Shown here: positions 17,622 to 27,006 of the stretch, in pieces
Layout: the number at the start of each line of letters is the position of its first letter
Numbering within the stretch: position 1 is the first letter of the stretch
Source: Photobacterium proteolyticum
GTDB lineage: Bacteria; Pseudomonadota; Gammaproteobacteria; Enterobacterales; Vibrionaceae
Length of the DNA: 64,000 nt
NCBI RefSeq assembly: GCF_001939735.1
Contig: NZ_MJIL01000095.1
Span: forward strand, 17,635-81,634
Reading direction: 5' to 3'
Notes under the pieces: generated by a model
What the model saw: only the letters and a program-made list of their open reading frames with translations
Told to the model about the DNA's origin: nothing
The model's database searches: none
Program-made: the position numbers and the translations under genes

Positions 17622-18980
17622 ATGAGTTCTCATAGTTTAACTAAATCCCAATCTGATTACCCCGATTTAGGCCGACAGCTGTTTAGCATGACCTGGCCGA
17701 TGTTATTTGGCGTATTGTCGTTGATGAGCTTTCAGCTGGTTGATAGTGCGTTTATCGGTCAGCTTGGGGTGCTGCCACTTGCTGCACAGGGCTTCACGTT
17801 ACCTATGCAAATGGTCATCATTGGCTTGCAAGTGGGCTTGGGTATTGCCACAACCTCGTTAATCTCGAGGGTGTTGGGTGCTGATGAAACATTGCGAGCC
17901 AAGCAGCTCGGTGGCTTGGTGGTACTTACTGGTGCTGTTAGCGTTTTTTTAATCTGTGTCCTTATTTGGTTTTTGCGCGGCCCGATCCTGATGTTGCTAA
18001 GTGCACCGTCAGATGTCTATTCCGTCATTGATGCCTACTGGCCTGTTTGGTTGGCAAGTTCATGGACGGGGGCGATGCTGTATTTCGCCTACAGTTTATG
18101 TCGTGCAAACGGTAATACTATGCTGCCGGGGATCATGATGATGGTAACCAGTGTGTTGAATATGGTGTTGGATCCGATTTTCATTTTTACTCTTGATATG
18201 GGGCTTGTTGGTGCGGCATGGGCAACAATTGCGGCCTTTGGTGTCGGTCTGCTAGTTGTTTATCCACTTGTGCTTAAACGTCACTGGATGAGTCTGGATT
18301 GGCAGGGGCTGGATATCTTGGTATCAATCAAGGAGCTGGTGAATATTATGGCACCGGCGATGCTAAGCCAGCTATTGCCACCACTGTCATCGATGTTGGC
18401 AACTAAGCTTGTGGCCGGGTTTGGGGCGGCCACAGTTGCCGCATGGGCTCTGGGGTCACGCTTGGAGTTCTTCTCTATTGTAGTGGTATTGGCCCTAACC
18501 ATGTCAATGCCGCCGATGGTCGGTAGAATGCTTGGTGCCGGTGAAATCTGTAAAATAAAGGCTTTGATAAAGCTTGCAGTGAAGTTTGTTTTGGTCTGGC
18601 AGTTTGTGATTGCGGCTTCGTTGTTTATCGGTACGCCAGTGTTGAGTAACTTGCTGACCAGCGAGGTGTCGGTAAGCGAAATTCTGTCGGTTCACCTATT
18701 CTGGGTACCGGTAAGTTTGGGGCCGCTTGGTGTCTGTATGCTGATGGTTTCAATCTGTAACGCTTTGGCGCTGCCTATGAGGGCTCTGCTAATTTCAGGC
18801 TTGCGCTTGTTTGTGTGTTTCCTACCAGCGATTTGGTTAGGTGCTCAGCTAGGTGGGCTAGAAGGGCTGTTTGTCGGCGCCATGATCGGTAACGTAGCAG
18901 CGGGGATCACCGCCTGGGTGCTGTACCAGCAAGGGCTGAAGTGTGTGATTGCTAAGTATTGCAGAGAGTCAGCTTTATAA
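17622..18980 (+). CDS. MATE-family efflux transporter
   Basis: 452 residues with about twelve membrane spans in two homologous halves. MATE signature features are present: MTWPMLFGVLSLMSFQLVDSAFIGQLG at the N terminus and the SRVLGADE-type loop after span 2. It exports cationic drugs or metabolites in exchange for Na+ or H+. The general layout resembles the DinF/NorM side of the family. No Shine-Dalgarno sequence is obvious before the ATG. Transported substrates are unknown. Confidence 0.88.
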   Translation: MSSHSLTKSQSDYPDLGRQLFSMTWPMLFGVLSLMSFQLVDSAFIGQLGVLPLAAQGFTLPMQMVIIGLQVGLGIATTSLISRVLGADETLRAKQLGGLVVLTGAVSVFLICVLIWFLRGPILMLLSAPSDVYSVIDAYWPVWLASSWTGAMLYFAYSLCRANGNTMLPGIMMMVTSVLNMVLDPIFIFTLDMGLVGAAWATIAAFGVGLLVVYPLVLKRHWMSLDWQGLDILVSIKELVNIMAPAMLSQLLPPLSSMLATKLVAGFGAATVAAWALGSRLEFFSIVVVLALTMSMPPMVGRMLGAGEICKIKALIKLAVKFVLVWQFVIAASLFIGTPVLSNLLTSEVSVSEILSVHLFWVPVSLGPLGVCMLMVSICNALALPMRALLISGLRLFVCFLPAIWLGAQLGGLEGLFVGAMIGNVAAGITAWVLYQQGLKCVIAKYCRESAL

Positions 18981-19009
18981 GTTGCTTGTCACTCGTTACC
19001 TTACATTGC

Positions 19010-19033
19010 TACGCCCGGTATATACCGGGCGTA
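19010..19033. terminator. Palindromic terminator after MATE gene
   Basis: Perfect palindrome TACGCCCGG/TATATA/CCGGGCGTA, 29 bases after the MATE stop, followed by a short T-rich run (TTTGTAT). Confidence 0.7.
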
Positions 19034-19115
19034 TTTGTATCTGCAGGTCGTGTAGTTAGTTCATTTACTTGGTATTATCTTGCGCGAATACTATTTGGGA
19101 AAAGGAACCGGATTA

Positions 19116-19931
19116 ATGGGTACATTTACTATTGATAATAAGACCATGCACTTTCTTGACAAGGGTGAAGGGCCGGTACTCGTTTTTGGCCACAGCTACT
19201 TGTGGGATAGTGCTATGTGGGCACCGCAGGTTGAAGCCCTGAGCCAGCACTATCGCTGTATTGTTCCGGATTTGTGGAGTCATGGTAAGTCTGAATCGGC
19301 TCCGGAAAAGACCCGTACGCTACGCGATTATGCTGATGATATTCTGGCATTGCTGGACCATTTGAATATCGATAACTTCTCAATCATTGGTCTGTCTGTC
19401 GGCGGCATGTGGGGAGCTGAGTTGGTATTGAAGGCGCCTGCTCGTGTTAAGTCTTTGGTTCTGATGGATACCTTTATCGGTTATGAACCTGAAGTTACGC
19501 ACGCGAAGTACTTCGCGATGCTGGATACTATTGCGGAGCTGAAGCTTGTTCCTGCCCCTATGATTGACATGATTACGCCGATGTTCTTTGCTCGAAATGC
19601 AGAGCAGAACAGCCCGGAACTGGTTGCTCAATTCCGAAGCCACCTGGCTGGATTGAGTGGGCTGCATGCTTTGGATATCACTCGAATCGGTCGTATGGTA
19701 TTTGGCCGTCGTGATACGTTTGAAGAAGTGGAAAAGCTGACGTTGCCGACACTGATCATGGTTGGTGCAGAAGACTCACCACGCCCGCCGCTTGAAGCTC
19801 AGCTGATGCATGATGCCATTGACGGTAGCCAATATGTCATTATCCCGGAAGCGGGCCATATCAGTAACCTTGAACAGCCGGAGTTTGTTACAAAGCACCT
19901 TGTTGAATTTTTGGATGCTGCTATCGCTTAG
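19116..19931 (+). CDS. Alpha/beta-hydrolase
   Basis: 271 residues with the alpha/beta hydrolase fold. The oxyanion region is GHSYLWDS, the nucleophile elbow is GLSVGG with the catalytic Ser, an acid lies in MVGAEDSPRP, and the terminal His is in EAGHISNLEQPE. The last pattern is typical of the 3-oxoadipate-enol-lactonase/haloperoxidase-like branch. I moved the start from TTG 19080 to ATG 19116, where AAGGAACC provides a ribosome site. The substrate is unknown. It is convergent to a second alpha/beta hydrolase of a different branch. Confidence 0.8.
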   Translation: MGTFTIDNKTMHFLDKGEGPVLVFGHSYLWDSAMWAPQVEALSQHYRCIVPDLWSHGKSESAPEKTRTLRDYADDILALLDHLNIDNFSIIGLSVGGMWGAELVLKAPARVKSLVLMDTFIGYEPEVTHAKYFAMLDTIAELKLVPAPMIDMITPMFFARNAEQNSPELVAQFRSHLAGLSGLHALDITRIGRMVFGRRDTFEEVEKLTLPTLIMVGAEDSPRPPLEAQLMHDAIDGSQYVIIPEAGHISNLEQPEFVTKHLVEFLDAAIA

Positions 19932-19974
19932 CATTGCTGTGTGCTCTCAGCCTCTTTTGACTGATCGCTGCTAA

Positions 19975-20013
19975 AAAGAAACCTCATCAAAAATATTGGG
20001 ATGAGGTTTCTTT
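19975..20013. terminator. Bidirectional intrinsic terminator
   Basis: 14-bp stem AAAGAAACCTCATC/GATGAGGTTTCTTT between two convergent hydrolase genes, with T-rich flanks in the plus direction. Confidence 0.85.
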
Positions 20014-20036
20014 GTATTTTACATCCTGGATGCTAA

Positions 20037-20855
20037 CTAGGCACTTAGCGTTGGTAGTTCAGCCTGATATCTCTGAATGAATGCGATAGAGTGATGGTTG
20101 AATTCATCAGGGCGTTCGACATTACACACGTGACCACAGTCATCAAATTCAGTCAGGTAGCTATGCTCGTGCCTTTTTACCATTTCTTTTACCGGCTTGA
20201 TGAACATGTAGTCGTTTTCTCCCATGAGATACAGGGTAGGGATTGATAGCTCCTTCTCCTTGAAGTACTTCATGATCGGATTGACATCTGCCGCCAGTTT
20301 GAACCAGCGCTTAAATTCTTGCTGGCAGAGTTTTTTGGCTTCATTGACAAACAACAAGCGTGACTCTTTTTGGGTTTTTTGTGGCATGACTATGTAGGCG
20401 AAGAGCTCATATAACCACATGTAGGGAATAATGTGTTTGCACAGGTTGCCAAGTTTGACCAAGATCTGAGAGCGAGCGTTCAAGCGAGTCACTGCACCGC
20501 CGAGTACCATTGTCTTTACACGCTCCGGTGCCAGTTCTGCCAGGTTTCGTATAATGATCGTGCCAAGCGATATCCCGACAAAGTGCGCTGATTGGATCTT
20601 TAGGTGATTGAGGACCTGAATAATATCAGTCGTCACCGCCTTGAATGTATAGGGATTGGCAATCATGTCCTTGAACATGGAGTTCGACTTGCCATGACCT
20701 CGAAGATCAAGGAGCAGTATGTTGAAATGCTCTTTGTAAGCCTTTATCTGCTTGAACCAGATAGACGAACTGCCCCCGGCTCCATGGACAAATACGACCC
20801 AGTCTTTACTGGATGGATGATGGAAAGTTTTGTGGAACAACAGTGTATCTGACAT
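20037..20855 (-). CDS. Alpha/beta-hydrolase
   Basis: 272 residues. HGAGGSSSIWFKQ gives the oxyanion loop, GISLGT the nucleophile elbow, MGENDYMF the acid region and DDCGHVCNVERPDEF the catalytic His. A lid region (about 135-190) rich in aromatic and hydrophobic residues suggests a lipid-like or hydrophobic ester substrate. GAGGT precedes the ATG. No signal peptide, so it is cytoplasmic. The substrate is unknown. Confidence 0.8.
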   Translation of the reverse strand: MSDTLLFHKTFHHPSSKDWVVFVHGAGGSSSIWFKQIKAYKEHFNILLLDLRGHGKSNSMFKDMIANPYTFKAVTTDIIQVLNHLKIQSAHFVGISLGTIIIRNLAELAPERVKTMVLGGAVTRLNARSQILVKLGNLCKHIIPYMWLYELFAYIVMPQKTQKESRLLFVNEAKKLCQQEFKRWFKLAADVNPIMKYFKEKELSIPTLYLMGENDYMFIKPVKEMVKRHEHSYLTEFDDCGHVCNVERPDEFNHHSIAFIQRYQAELPTLSA

Positions 20856-20980
20856 TCTGACCTCTATAGCTACACTGCAAAACTACCATAAATTGCAGCA
20901 AAAACGGAATTTTATCATGCCTGTTTTATGAAGGTGGCTGATAACTGTGAGAAGATATGTCAATAAGCGGAAGCCGGAAA

Positions 20981-21006
20981 GAAAAAAGCCCCCTGCAGCA
21001 GGGGGC
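20981..21006 (-). terminator. Intrinsic terminator of the BOF gene
   Basis: GC-only stem GCCCCCTG/CAGGGGGC with a 3-nt loop, followed on the minus strand by TTTTTTC. It starts 24 bases after the stop codon of the 21030-21401 gene. Confidence 0.85.
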
Positions 21007-21029
21007 AAAGAAAAGGCGTGGAATGCGTG

Positions 21030-21401
21030 TTACAAAATTTGCAGGCGGTCGACTTCGATTTCTGGGGTGTTGCCGCCTTCATATTCGCCAAACAGTCTCA
21101 CCTGTGTTGTGGCATCGATGGTTTGTGGAAGACGCATGTCGTCATCGATTTCAACTTGAATTTCTTTGGTACCGTCACTAAAAATGAAGGTTTCAGCATT
21201 GATTTGTTTGATAAGCTTGCCTTCAACAACTGCATTTCTCTCGGTTAGCATGCCTGTATCTTCCAGTAGCTCAGCCACTGTTACGGTATCTACCGGCCCT
21301 GAGTATGAAAGGGCTTGTCCTTTCTCGTGATCGTCTGCCAGTGCCATTGTAGGTGCCATTACTGCGATAGTTGCGATAGCGATGATAGTTTTCTTAATCA
21401 T
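21030..21401 (-). CDS. YgiW/YdeI-type BOF (OB-fold) stress protein
   Basis: 123 residues with a signal peptide cleaved after MALA (near residue 22) and a single bacterial OB-fold domain. The patterns FIFSDGTKEIQVEIDDD and VRLFGEYEG are those of the NirD/BOF family. Family members are periplasmic and linked to stress tolerance and signalling; the ligand is uncertain. AGGAGA lies before the ATG and a GC-rich terminator follows. Confidence 0.88.
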   Translation of the reverse strand: MIKKTIIAIATIAVMAPTMALADDHEKGQALSYSGPVDTVTVAELLEDTGMLTERNAVVEGKLIKQINAETFIFSDGTKEIQVEIDDDMRLPQTIDATTQVRLFGEYEGGNTPEIEVDRLQIL

Positions 21402-21492
21402 GATTCTGTCTCCTTGTTGTCTATGGTGCTATTAAACAACAAGTGTTCTGAATTAGTGATGAGTTGAATATTCAGATTTCGTTCATATTCAA

Positions 21493-22332
21493 CTATTTCC
21501 CTAGCGGATAAGTGAAGAACACCAGATGAAAAAGGTTAAATCCGAAATGTACTCCAACCGCCATACTTAAACGCCCCGTCCAGTGATAGGTCAGGCCGTA
21601 GAGAGCACCGGCAAAGCCTGCAACCAGAATAAACAAAGGGCCACCAGCAAAATGTGCAAGACCAAAGAGCATGCTAGCAACACTGATACCGATCCAGTGG
21701 TTAAACCGCTGAGTCAGCAGGTTTTGTACATAACCTCTAAATAATGTCTCTTCGGCAACACAGGTGAGTAACAGGTTATTGAAGGCAAATACCCATATCC
21801 ACTCGGGAAATGAAAACTCGGGTCTGACGAGCATTAACAGGGCTGCTAGTGTTGGTGTCAGAACAAACAGGCCAGCCAATACTGCTACTTTGGATAGCGA
21901 GATTTCTCTGTGCTGGCCTAGCATGCCCGGAACAAGCAGAAATAAACCGAAGATAATAAGTGGCTTATCAAGGTTAAGATACATAGTAAACGGGATACTG
22001 TCAGGGCCGCTGACTACCTTATCGAGGATAAGAAGGTTGCCGAAGCCGGGAACAAGATGAAGCGCCAGGGCCGTGCCCCAGAGTATTACCCCAAAGTGTG
22101 CCAAAGCAAGCCATTTACCTGCCAGATTTTTAGAAAAGGCAGCAATCCCCAAACCGATAAGTGAGAATATTGCAGCAACAGGTGTCAGCCGTTCAAGCCA
22201 GAAGGCCAACGAGAGCGCGATTGCGAGAAAAAATGGCCAATACCGGGTGTTGTTAATAAATAGGCCGGTAATGCTGCATGCCAGCAGTAACCAGACGAGG
22301 CCGTCGGGAATCATTTGTGATGTATCGAACAT
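21493..22332 (-). CDS. CPBP-family intramembrane metalloprotease
   Basis: 279 residues, about eight membrane spans. The three conserved motifs of the CAAX-protease/bacteriocin-processing family are present: Glu194-Glu195-x3-Arg199, His227 in FGLAHF, and His262 in VHFGFNL. Bacterial members cleave or protect against peptides, or have unknown roles. No bacteriocin genes lie nearby, so the role is open. No strong ribosome site is seen upstream of the ATG. Confidence 0.85.
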   Translation of the reverse strand: MFDTSQMIPDGLVWLLLACSITGLFINNTRYWPFFLAIALSLAFWLERLTPVAAIFSLIGLGIAAFSKNLAGKWLALAHFGVILWGTALALHLVPGFGNLLILDKVVSGPDSIPFTMYLNLDKPLIIFGLFLLVPGMLGQHREISLSKVAVLAGLFVLTPTLAALLMLVRPEFSFPEWIWVFAFNNLLLTCVAEETLFRGYVQNLLTQRFNHWIGISVASMLFGLAHFAGGPLFILVAGFAGALYGLTYHWTGRLSMAVGVHFGFNLFHLVFFTYPLGK

Positions 22333-22449
22333 AAAATCGGCTTGCCATTATAGTGGCAGTAGCAATGAAAGTGTTTAGATAGTAATGCTTTAGTGAGTGC
22401 CATACAATGGATAGTATTGTGGATTGAAAAGCGGTTTGTAAGTGGAGTG

Positions 22450-23007
22450 ATGACGGGATTTATCGGAACAGAACTGATACTCGGTGGGGCAAGATCGGGT
22501 AAAAGCAGCCTTGCCGAAACGTTGGCAACTGAATCTGAACTGAAGGTGGTTTACATTGCAACAGCTACTGCCGGAGATGATGAAATGGCAGCCCGTATTG
22601 CCCGCCATAGAACGCAACGACCACAGCACTGGCTGCTGGTTGAAGAGCCGAGAGATCTGGCCGCAGTGATCCGGGAGTACAGCAAACCCGGCTATTGCCT
22701 GCTTATCGACTGCCTTACCTTATGGCTGACCAACTGTTTGTTTGATCCGGAGGCGGACCAATATCCCTGGCAGCAAAGAAAGCAGGAGTTTCTCCAGGCG
22801 CTTAATGAAGCGCAAGGCCGAATCATTCTAGTCAGTAATGAAGTTGGTCAGGGGGTGGTGCCAATGGGTGAGGTTTCGCGTCTGTTTGTTGATGAAAGCG
22901 GGTGGCTGCACCAGGCAATTGCCAAACAGGCTGAGCGGGTTGTCTTTGTAACCGCGGGTATTCCTCAGGTGCTGAAAGGGCCGGGCTTATTACCAAGCGA
23001 GGGCTAG
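22450..23007 (+). CDS. cobU: Adenosylcobinamide kinase / cobinamide-phosphate guanylyltransferase
   Basis: 185 residues. The P-loop GGARSGKS is at residues 12-19, and the DDEMAARIARHR stretch around 43-54 holds the His that is guanylylated in Salmonella CobU. The enzyme phosphorylates adenosylcobinamide and then makes adenosyl-GDP-cobinamide, the nucleotide-loop step of cobalamin synthesis. An upstream GTG (22393) is in frame, but the family starts near TELILGG, so I use ATG 22450. It is first of three co-directional cob genes, nine bases before the phosphatase gene. Confidence 0.9.
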   Translation: MTGFIGTELILGGARSGKSSLAETLATESELKVVYIATATAGDDEMAARIARHRTQRPQHWLLVEEPRDLAAVIREYSKPGYCLLIDCLTLWLTNCLFDPEADQYPWQQRKQEFLQALNEAQGRIILVSNEVGQGVVPMGEVSRLFVDESGWLHQAIAKQAERVVFVTAGIPQVLKGPGLLPSEG

Positions 23008-23016
23008 GGAGGGAAA

Positions 23017-23640
23017 ATGAACCAGACTTCAACAACACGTATCGACATTCTGCGCCATGGCTTACCAGAAGGTGATGGCTGTTTACGGGGACACACAGAT
23101 TTTCCCATCACAACAGAAGGCTTGGCTCAAATGCATGCTGCCGTTGAAGGGCTGCATGATGTGGAGCAGGTTCTTTCATCACCCTTGCAGCGTTGTCATG
23201 ATTTTGCCAAACAGTTTGCTGCGAATCTTGCTCTGCCGCTCGAACAATGTCCTGACTGGAAAGAGATGAACTTTGGCCGTTGGGATGGCCAAAGTCGTGA
23301 CAGCTTGTGGCAAACAGAGCGAGAGCTGTTGAGCAGTTATTGGAAAGATCCCTGGCAGTCAACTCCCCATGGTGGTGAGACATTACAGGAGTTTGACAGC
23401 CGGGTAGTAAAAGCCTGGCAACTCTTGTTAAACCGTTATCAGGGCAAACGTATCTTGCTGGTCACCCATGGAGGTGTGATGAAGCAACTCCTTCGTATTT
23501 TGCTTGATATGCCAGAGAGTGCCAGCTATCTGCAACGAATCGATTTACCTTATGCGGCACGTTACCGTGTCACCGTCTATCGTGACAAAAATGGAGAGTA
23601 TTGGCCTCAAGTGCAATGGCCGGTGCAACAGCAATATTAG
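23017..23640 (+). CDS. cobC: CobC-like alpha-ribazole phosphatase (histidine phosphatase)
   Basis: 207 residues, histidine phosphatase superfamily: the RHG motif at 13-15 holds the phospho-accepting His14, and a second catalytic His lies in LLVTHGGVMK. The position between cobU and cobQ favours alpha-ribazole-5'-phosphate phosphatase, which finishes the lower-ligand branch. GGGAGGGAAA precedes the ATG. It is convincing as a phosphatase; the exact substrate is inferred from context. Confidence 0.85.
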   Translation: MNQTSTTRIDILRHGLPEGDGCLRGHTDFPITTEGLAQMHAAVEGLHDVEQVLSSPLQRCHDFAKQFAANLALPLEQCPDWKEMNFGRWDGQSRDSLWQTERELLSSYWKDPWQSTPHGGETLQEFDSRVVKAWQLLLNRYQGKRILLVTHGGVMKQLLRILLDMPESASYLQRIDLPYAARYRVTVYRDKNGEYWPQVQWPVQQQY

Positions 23641-23650
23641 TGAGAAGAAA

Positions 23651-25132
23651 ATGCAACTAACGACTCAGGCACTTATGGTGCAGGGAACGACATCTGATGC
23701 CGGTAAAAGTGTGCTGGCAGCAGGCCTGTGCCGGGTACTGGCAAGAAAAGGTATCAAGGTCGCCCCTTTTAAATCACAGAATATGGCGCTTAACAGTGCC
23801 GTGACCAAAGATGGTGGTGAAATTGGCCGGGCGCAGGCTGTTCAGGCTCAGGCTTGCTGCATTGAACCGACCGTTCACATGAATCCGGTATTGTTAAAAC
23901 CTAATACAGATATCGGCGCTCAGGTTATTGTGCAGGGCAAAGCCCTGGCTGATATGGACGCTGTTGGTTACCACGGCTATAAAAAAGTGGTGATGGGGCC
24001 GGTGATGGAGTCATTTGGCTTGTTGCAGTCAGAGTTCCAGACCGTGATTGTCGAAGGTGCCGGGAGCCCGGCTGAAATTAACCTGCGTGAAAATGATGTG
24101 GCCAATATGGGTTTTGCCGAAAAGGCGGATATCCCGGTTATCATCATTGCTGATATTGACCGTGGCGGGGTTTTTGCTCATCTGTATGGCACACTTGTGC
24201 TGTTGTCAGAGTCTGAGCAGGCCCGCGTTAAAGGATTTGTTATCAACCGCTTCCGAGGAGATATCAAGCTTCTTGAGTCAGGGCTTGACTGGCTGGAAGA
24301 AAAAACAGGCAAACCTGTTTTGGGTGTGCTGCCATATCTGCACGGGTTGATGCTGGAAGCTGAAGATGCGATTAACGTACAGCAGGTTGAGGCCGCCGAG
24401 CAGCAAATGAAGGTTGTTGTCCCTGTACTCACTCGAGTAAGCAACCATACAGACTTCGATCCGCTTCGTATGCATCCCCAGGTTAACCTGCAGTTTGTCG
24501 GCAAGGGTGAGCTAATGCCTCCGGCCGATCTTATTATTCTACCAGGCACAAAGAGTGTTCGAAGCGACTTGGCTTTCCTTCGCCAACAGGGCTGGGATAA
24601 ACAGATAGCCCGTCATGTTCGCCTGGGCGGTAAATTGATGGGGATTTGTGGTGGTTACCAGATGCTTGGTGAACACATTGCCGATCCTCATGGTATCGAA
24701 GGCGAGGCAGGCGAGAGTCAGGCGTTAGGATATTTACAAACTGCCACTGTATTAGAACCGGAAAAGCAGCTTAAGCAAACAACTGGTCAACTACAACTGC
24801 CGGGACAGGAGCCTGTTGCCGTGCGTGGTTATGAGATCCATGCAGGTGTGACGCAAGGGGTAAGCGCCGATGCGCCGGTGCAGCTAGTTGATGGGCCGGA
24901 TGGTCAACTGGGTATCGACAATCAGGTGTTTGGTACCTATCTCCATGGCATTTTTGAGCAGAAAGAAGCCTGCGGCGCCATACTGCGCTGGGCTGGCCTA
25001 GAGGCAACCCAAACACCCGATTTTGATCTGATGCGGGAGCAAGGGATCGATCGCGTTGCCGATACGATTGAACAATATATGGACCTTGCCAAGCTTTGGC
25101 CTGAGTGGGCAGATAAGTTTATAACGGAGTAA
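23651..25132 (+). CDS. cobQ: Cobyric acid synthase (CobQ/CbiP)
   Basis: 493 residues. The N-terminal dethiobiotin-synthetase-like ATPase domain opens with MVQGTTSDAGKS (about 9-19). The C-terminal type-1 glutamine amidotransferase domain has its nucleophile Cys333 in GICGGYQMLG and a His in YLHGIFE. It amidates four carboxylates of adenosylcobyric acid a,c-diamide using glutamine and ATP. The frame is open upstream, but ATG 23651 follows GAGAAGAAA and gives the family's start. It is last in the cob run, ten bases after cobC. cobS and cobT are not in the window. Confidence 0.94.
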   Translation: MQLTTQALMVQGTTSDAGKSVLAAGLCRVLARKGIKVAPFKSQNMALNSAVTKDGGEIGRAQAVQAQACCIEPTVHMNPVLLKPNTDIGAQVIVQGKALADMDAVGYHGYKKVVMGPVMESFGLLQSEFQTVIVEGAGSPAEINLRENDVANMGFAEKADIPVIIIADIDRGGVFAHLYGTLVLLSESEQARVKGFVINRFRGDIKLLESGLDWLEEKTGKPVLGVLPYLHGLMLEAEDAINVQQVEAAEQQMKVVVPVLTRVSNHTDFDPLRMHPQVNLQFVGKGELMPPADLIILPGTKSVRSDLAFLRQQGWDKQIARHVRLGGKLMGICGGYQMLGEHIADPHGIEGEAGESQALGYLQTATVLEPEKQLKQTTGQLQLPGQEPVAVRGYEIHAGVTQGVSADAPVQLVDGPDGQLGIDNQVFGTYLHGIFEQKEACGAILRWAGLEATQTPDFDLMREQGIDRVADTIEQYMDLAKLWPEWADKFITE

Positions 25133-25177
25133 TTCTGCATAGCCTAAGCGTCTGTTCATCTTTGAATGATATTCAGC

Positions 25178-25216
25178 AAAAAGCCCTTGAAGATTAGTTT
25201 TCTCAAGGGCTTTTTT
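25178..25216 (+). terminator. Intrinsic terminator after cobQ
   Basis: Stem AAGCCCTTGA/TCAAGGGCTT with a 12-nt loop, then T6. It ends the cob transcript and also lies just past the stop of the convergent ABC operon. Confidence 0.85.
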
Positions 25217-25239
25217 ATTAGTAATGCTGTTGGGGCTGA

Positions 25240-26154
25240 TTAGCGTTGTTTGTGCTTTAATGTGTGCGCTTCGAGTTTACTGAAGAGTAAGGACATGCCG
25301 AGGCAAAGGAATAAGTAACCCGCACCGACCAAAAGCCAAATCTCAAAAATTAAGCCTGACGAGTTGGCAATTTCACTACCAACAAAGGTCAGTTCCTGAA
25401 TTGATATCAGAGAGATAATGGATGAGTCTTTGACCAGGGAGATAAATTGCCCGGCCAGAGGCGGAACGATACCAGACAGCGCTTGCGGAAAAATGACGTC
25501 ACGGAAGCGGTGCCAGCGAGAAAGTCCAAGCGAATCGGCGGCTTCCCATTGTCCTTTGGCGATTGCATCAATGCCAGATCGAACTATTTCGGCAATGTAG
25601 GCAGCAGCGATCAGCCCGACACAAAGAACGCCTGAAAACAGGTTTTCCCATAGTCTGGCAGGGCCGAACAGAAACTGTTGCAGGCTGTTAATCTCTCCGC
25701 TCTGATGGCGAAGTACTGATTCAAGGCCAAGCGCAGGGACTAGTTGGCTGGAAATGAAAAAGTAGAAGATAAACACAAACACCAGAGGTGGAATGTTGCG
25801 TACCAGCTGGATATAAGCCTGGGACGGCAGCCTCAGAATCATCAACGGAGAGCGACGGGCTAGCCCCAGTATCAGGCCAAGTATACCGGCAAACAGCATT
25901 CCCCATAGGCTCAGTCTAATGGTGGCGATAAATCCTTGGATGAAATAGGGCAGATCGCCATTTTTCCCGCTGGACAGAATGAGGTTAAAGGCTTTGTCCC
26001 AGTTCCACTGATAGTGAATACCGGCCGATGACCGGTACCATAACCAGCCGATGAAACTACCGACGATCACGATTAACAGCAGATCCAGTGTGTTCAACCG
26101 GGTCAGATTCGGGAGAGAGCCTCCCGACAGTTTGTTTGCTTTACCCTGTGACAA
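25240..26154 (-). CDS. Polar amino-acid ABC transporter permease
   Basis: 304 residues of the HisMQ/GlnP type. It has about five to six membrane spans, and the EAA loop EAADSLGLSRWHRFRDVIFPQAL contacts the ATPase. It is the last gene of the importer operon, three bases after the binding-protein gene, and uses a TTG start with GAAGGG upstream. A long N-terminal extension (about 1-70) before the conserved core fits the larger permease of a two-permease amino-acid system. Confidence 0.88.
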   Translation of the reverse strand: MSQGKANKLSGGSLPNLTRLNTLDLLLIVIVGSFIGWLWYRSSAGIHYQWNWDKAFNLILSSGKNGDLPYFIQGFIATIRLSLWGMLFAGILGLILGLARRSPLMILRLPSQAYIQLVRNIPPLVFVFIFYFFISSQLVPALGLESVLRHQSGEINSLQQFLFGPARLWENLFSGVLCVGLIAAAYIAEIVRSGIDAIAKGQWEAADSLGLSRWHRFRDVIFPQALSGIVPPLAGQFISLVKDSSIISLISIQELTFVGSEIANSSGLIFEIWLLVGAGYLFLCLGMSLLFSKLEAHTLKHKQR

Positions 26155-26157
26155 ACG

Positions 26158-26967
26158 TTATTGCCCTTCTGCAATTTGGTTTTGCCAGTCAAGCGTGGTG
26201 AACCAGTAGTCATGACGCTCTTTTAGCCAGCCATCTTCGGTACGAAGTAAGATCCAGTTGTTGAAGAAGTTCAACAGGTCGAATTCGCCATGGCGAATCG
26301 CAAAAGCTTCAGACCCTCTGCTAAGGCGTTCAGAAAGGGGGATATAGAGCTTGTCTTTGTATTGAATCGACATCTGCTCAGGTTTCGGCGACGAGGCGAG
26401 CACGGCGTGGGCATTGCCGTTCAGTACTTCCTGAAACGCCTGGGCATCATCGTCAAATTGACGTAGCTTGGCTTTCGGAAAGTATTTCTTGGCTGTCTGT
26501 ACCGTGAAAGCGCCGCGACGCACTGCAAGGGTTACACTGCGTTTGTTGTAGTCCGCAATAGCCGTTTTGTCTGCCGCTTTCTCTTTGTGCGCAGCCAATT
26601 GGACTCCTGAGTGGGCGTATGGCGAAGTAAACAGAACACTCATGTTACGTGCCGGGGTAATCGACATACCGCCGATGATGACATCGAATTTACCGGCAAG
26701 CAGTGCCGGAATGATGCCGTCCCAGGCGGTAGGAATGAACTCTACCTTAAGGCCCGCATCTTCTGCCAGTCTGCGGGCGACATCCACCTCAAATCCGACG
26801 AGCTCACCTTGTTTATCTCGCATTGCCCATGGCACGAAAGTGGACAAGCCCACACGCAGCGTACCGCGTTCTTTGATTTCTACCAGCGTACTTTTATCTG
26901 CCGCGAACGCAGAGGAGCCCGCTAGTAATAAAAATACAGCAATGCATGCTGTTATCAGACGTTTCAT
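26158..26967 (-). CDS. Periplasmic amino-acid binding protein of ABC importer
   Basis: 269 residues. The signal peptide is cleaved after SSAFA (about 1-22), and the mature protein has the SBP_bac_3 fold: ERGTLRVGLSTFVPWAM near its start and GFEVDVARRLAEDAG, the usual ligand-binding pattern. It brings a polar amino acid to the membrane permeases. The start was set at ATG 26967 because AAAGGA precedes it; an in-frame ATG five codons upstream lacks one. The specificity is not readable. Confidence 0.9.
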   Translation of the reverse strand: MKRLITACIAVFLLLAGSSAFAADKSTLVEIKERGTLRVGLSTFVPWAMRDKQGELVGFEVDVARRLAEDAGLKVEFIPTAWDGIIPALLAGKFDVIIGGMSITPARNMSVLFTSPYAHSGVQLAAHKEKAADKTAIADYNKRSVTLAVRRGAFTVQTAKKYFPKAKLRQFDDDAQAFQEVLNGNAHAVLASSPKPEQMSIQYKDKLYIPLSERLSRGSEAFAIRHGEFDLLNFFNNWILLRTEDGWLKERHDYWFTTLDWQNQIAEGQ

Positions 26968-27006
26968 GCTTCCTTTCTCCAATTGTTGTAATAGTTGATA
27001 GCAAAA

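Noticed and set aside
21493..22332. CPBP protease as a bacteriocin-processing system
   Set aside because: No small double-glycine peptide gene or ABC exporter is adjacent.
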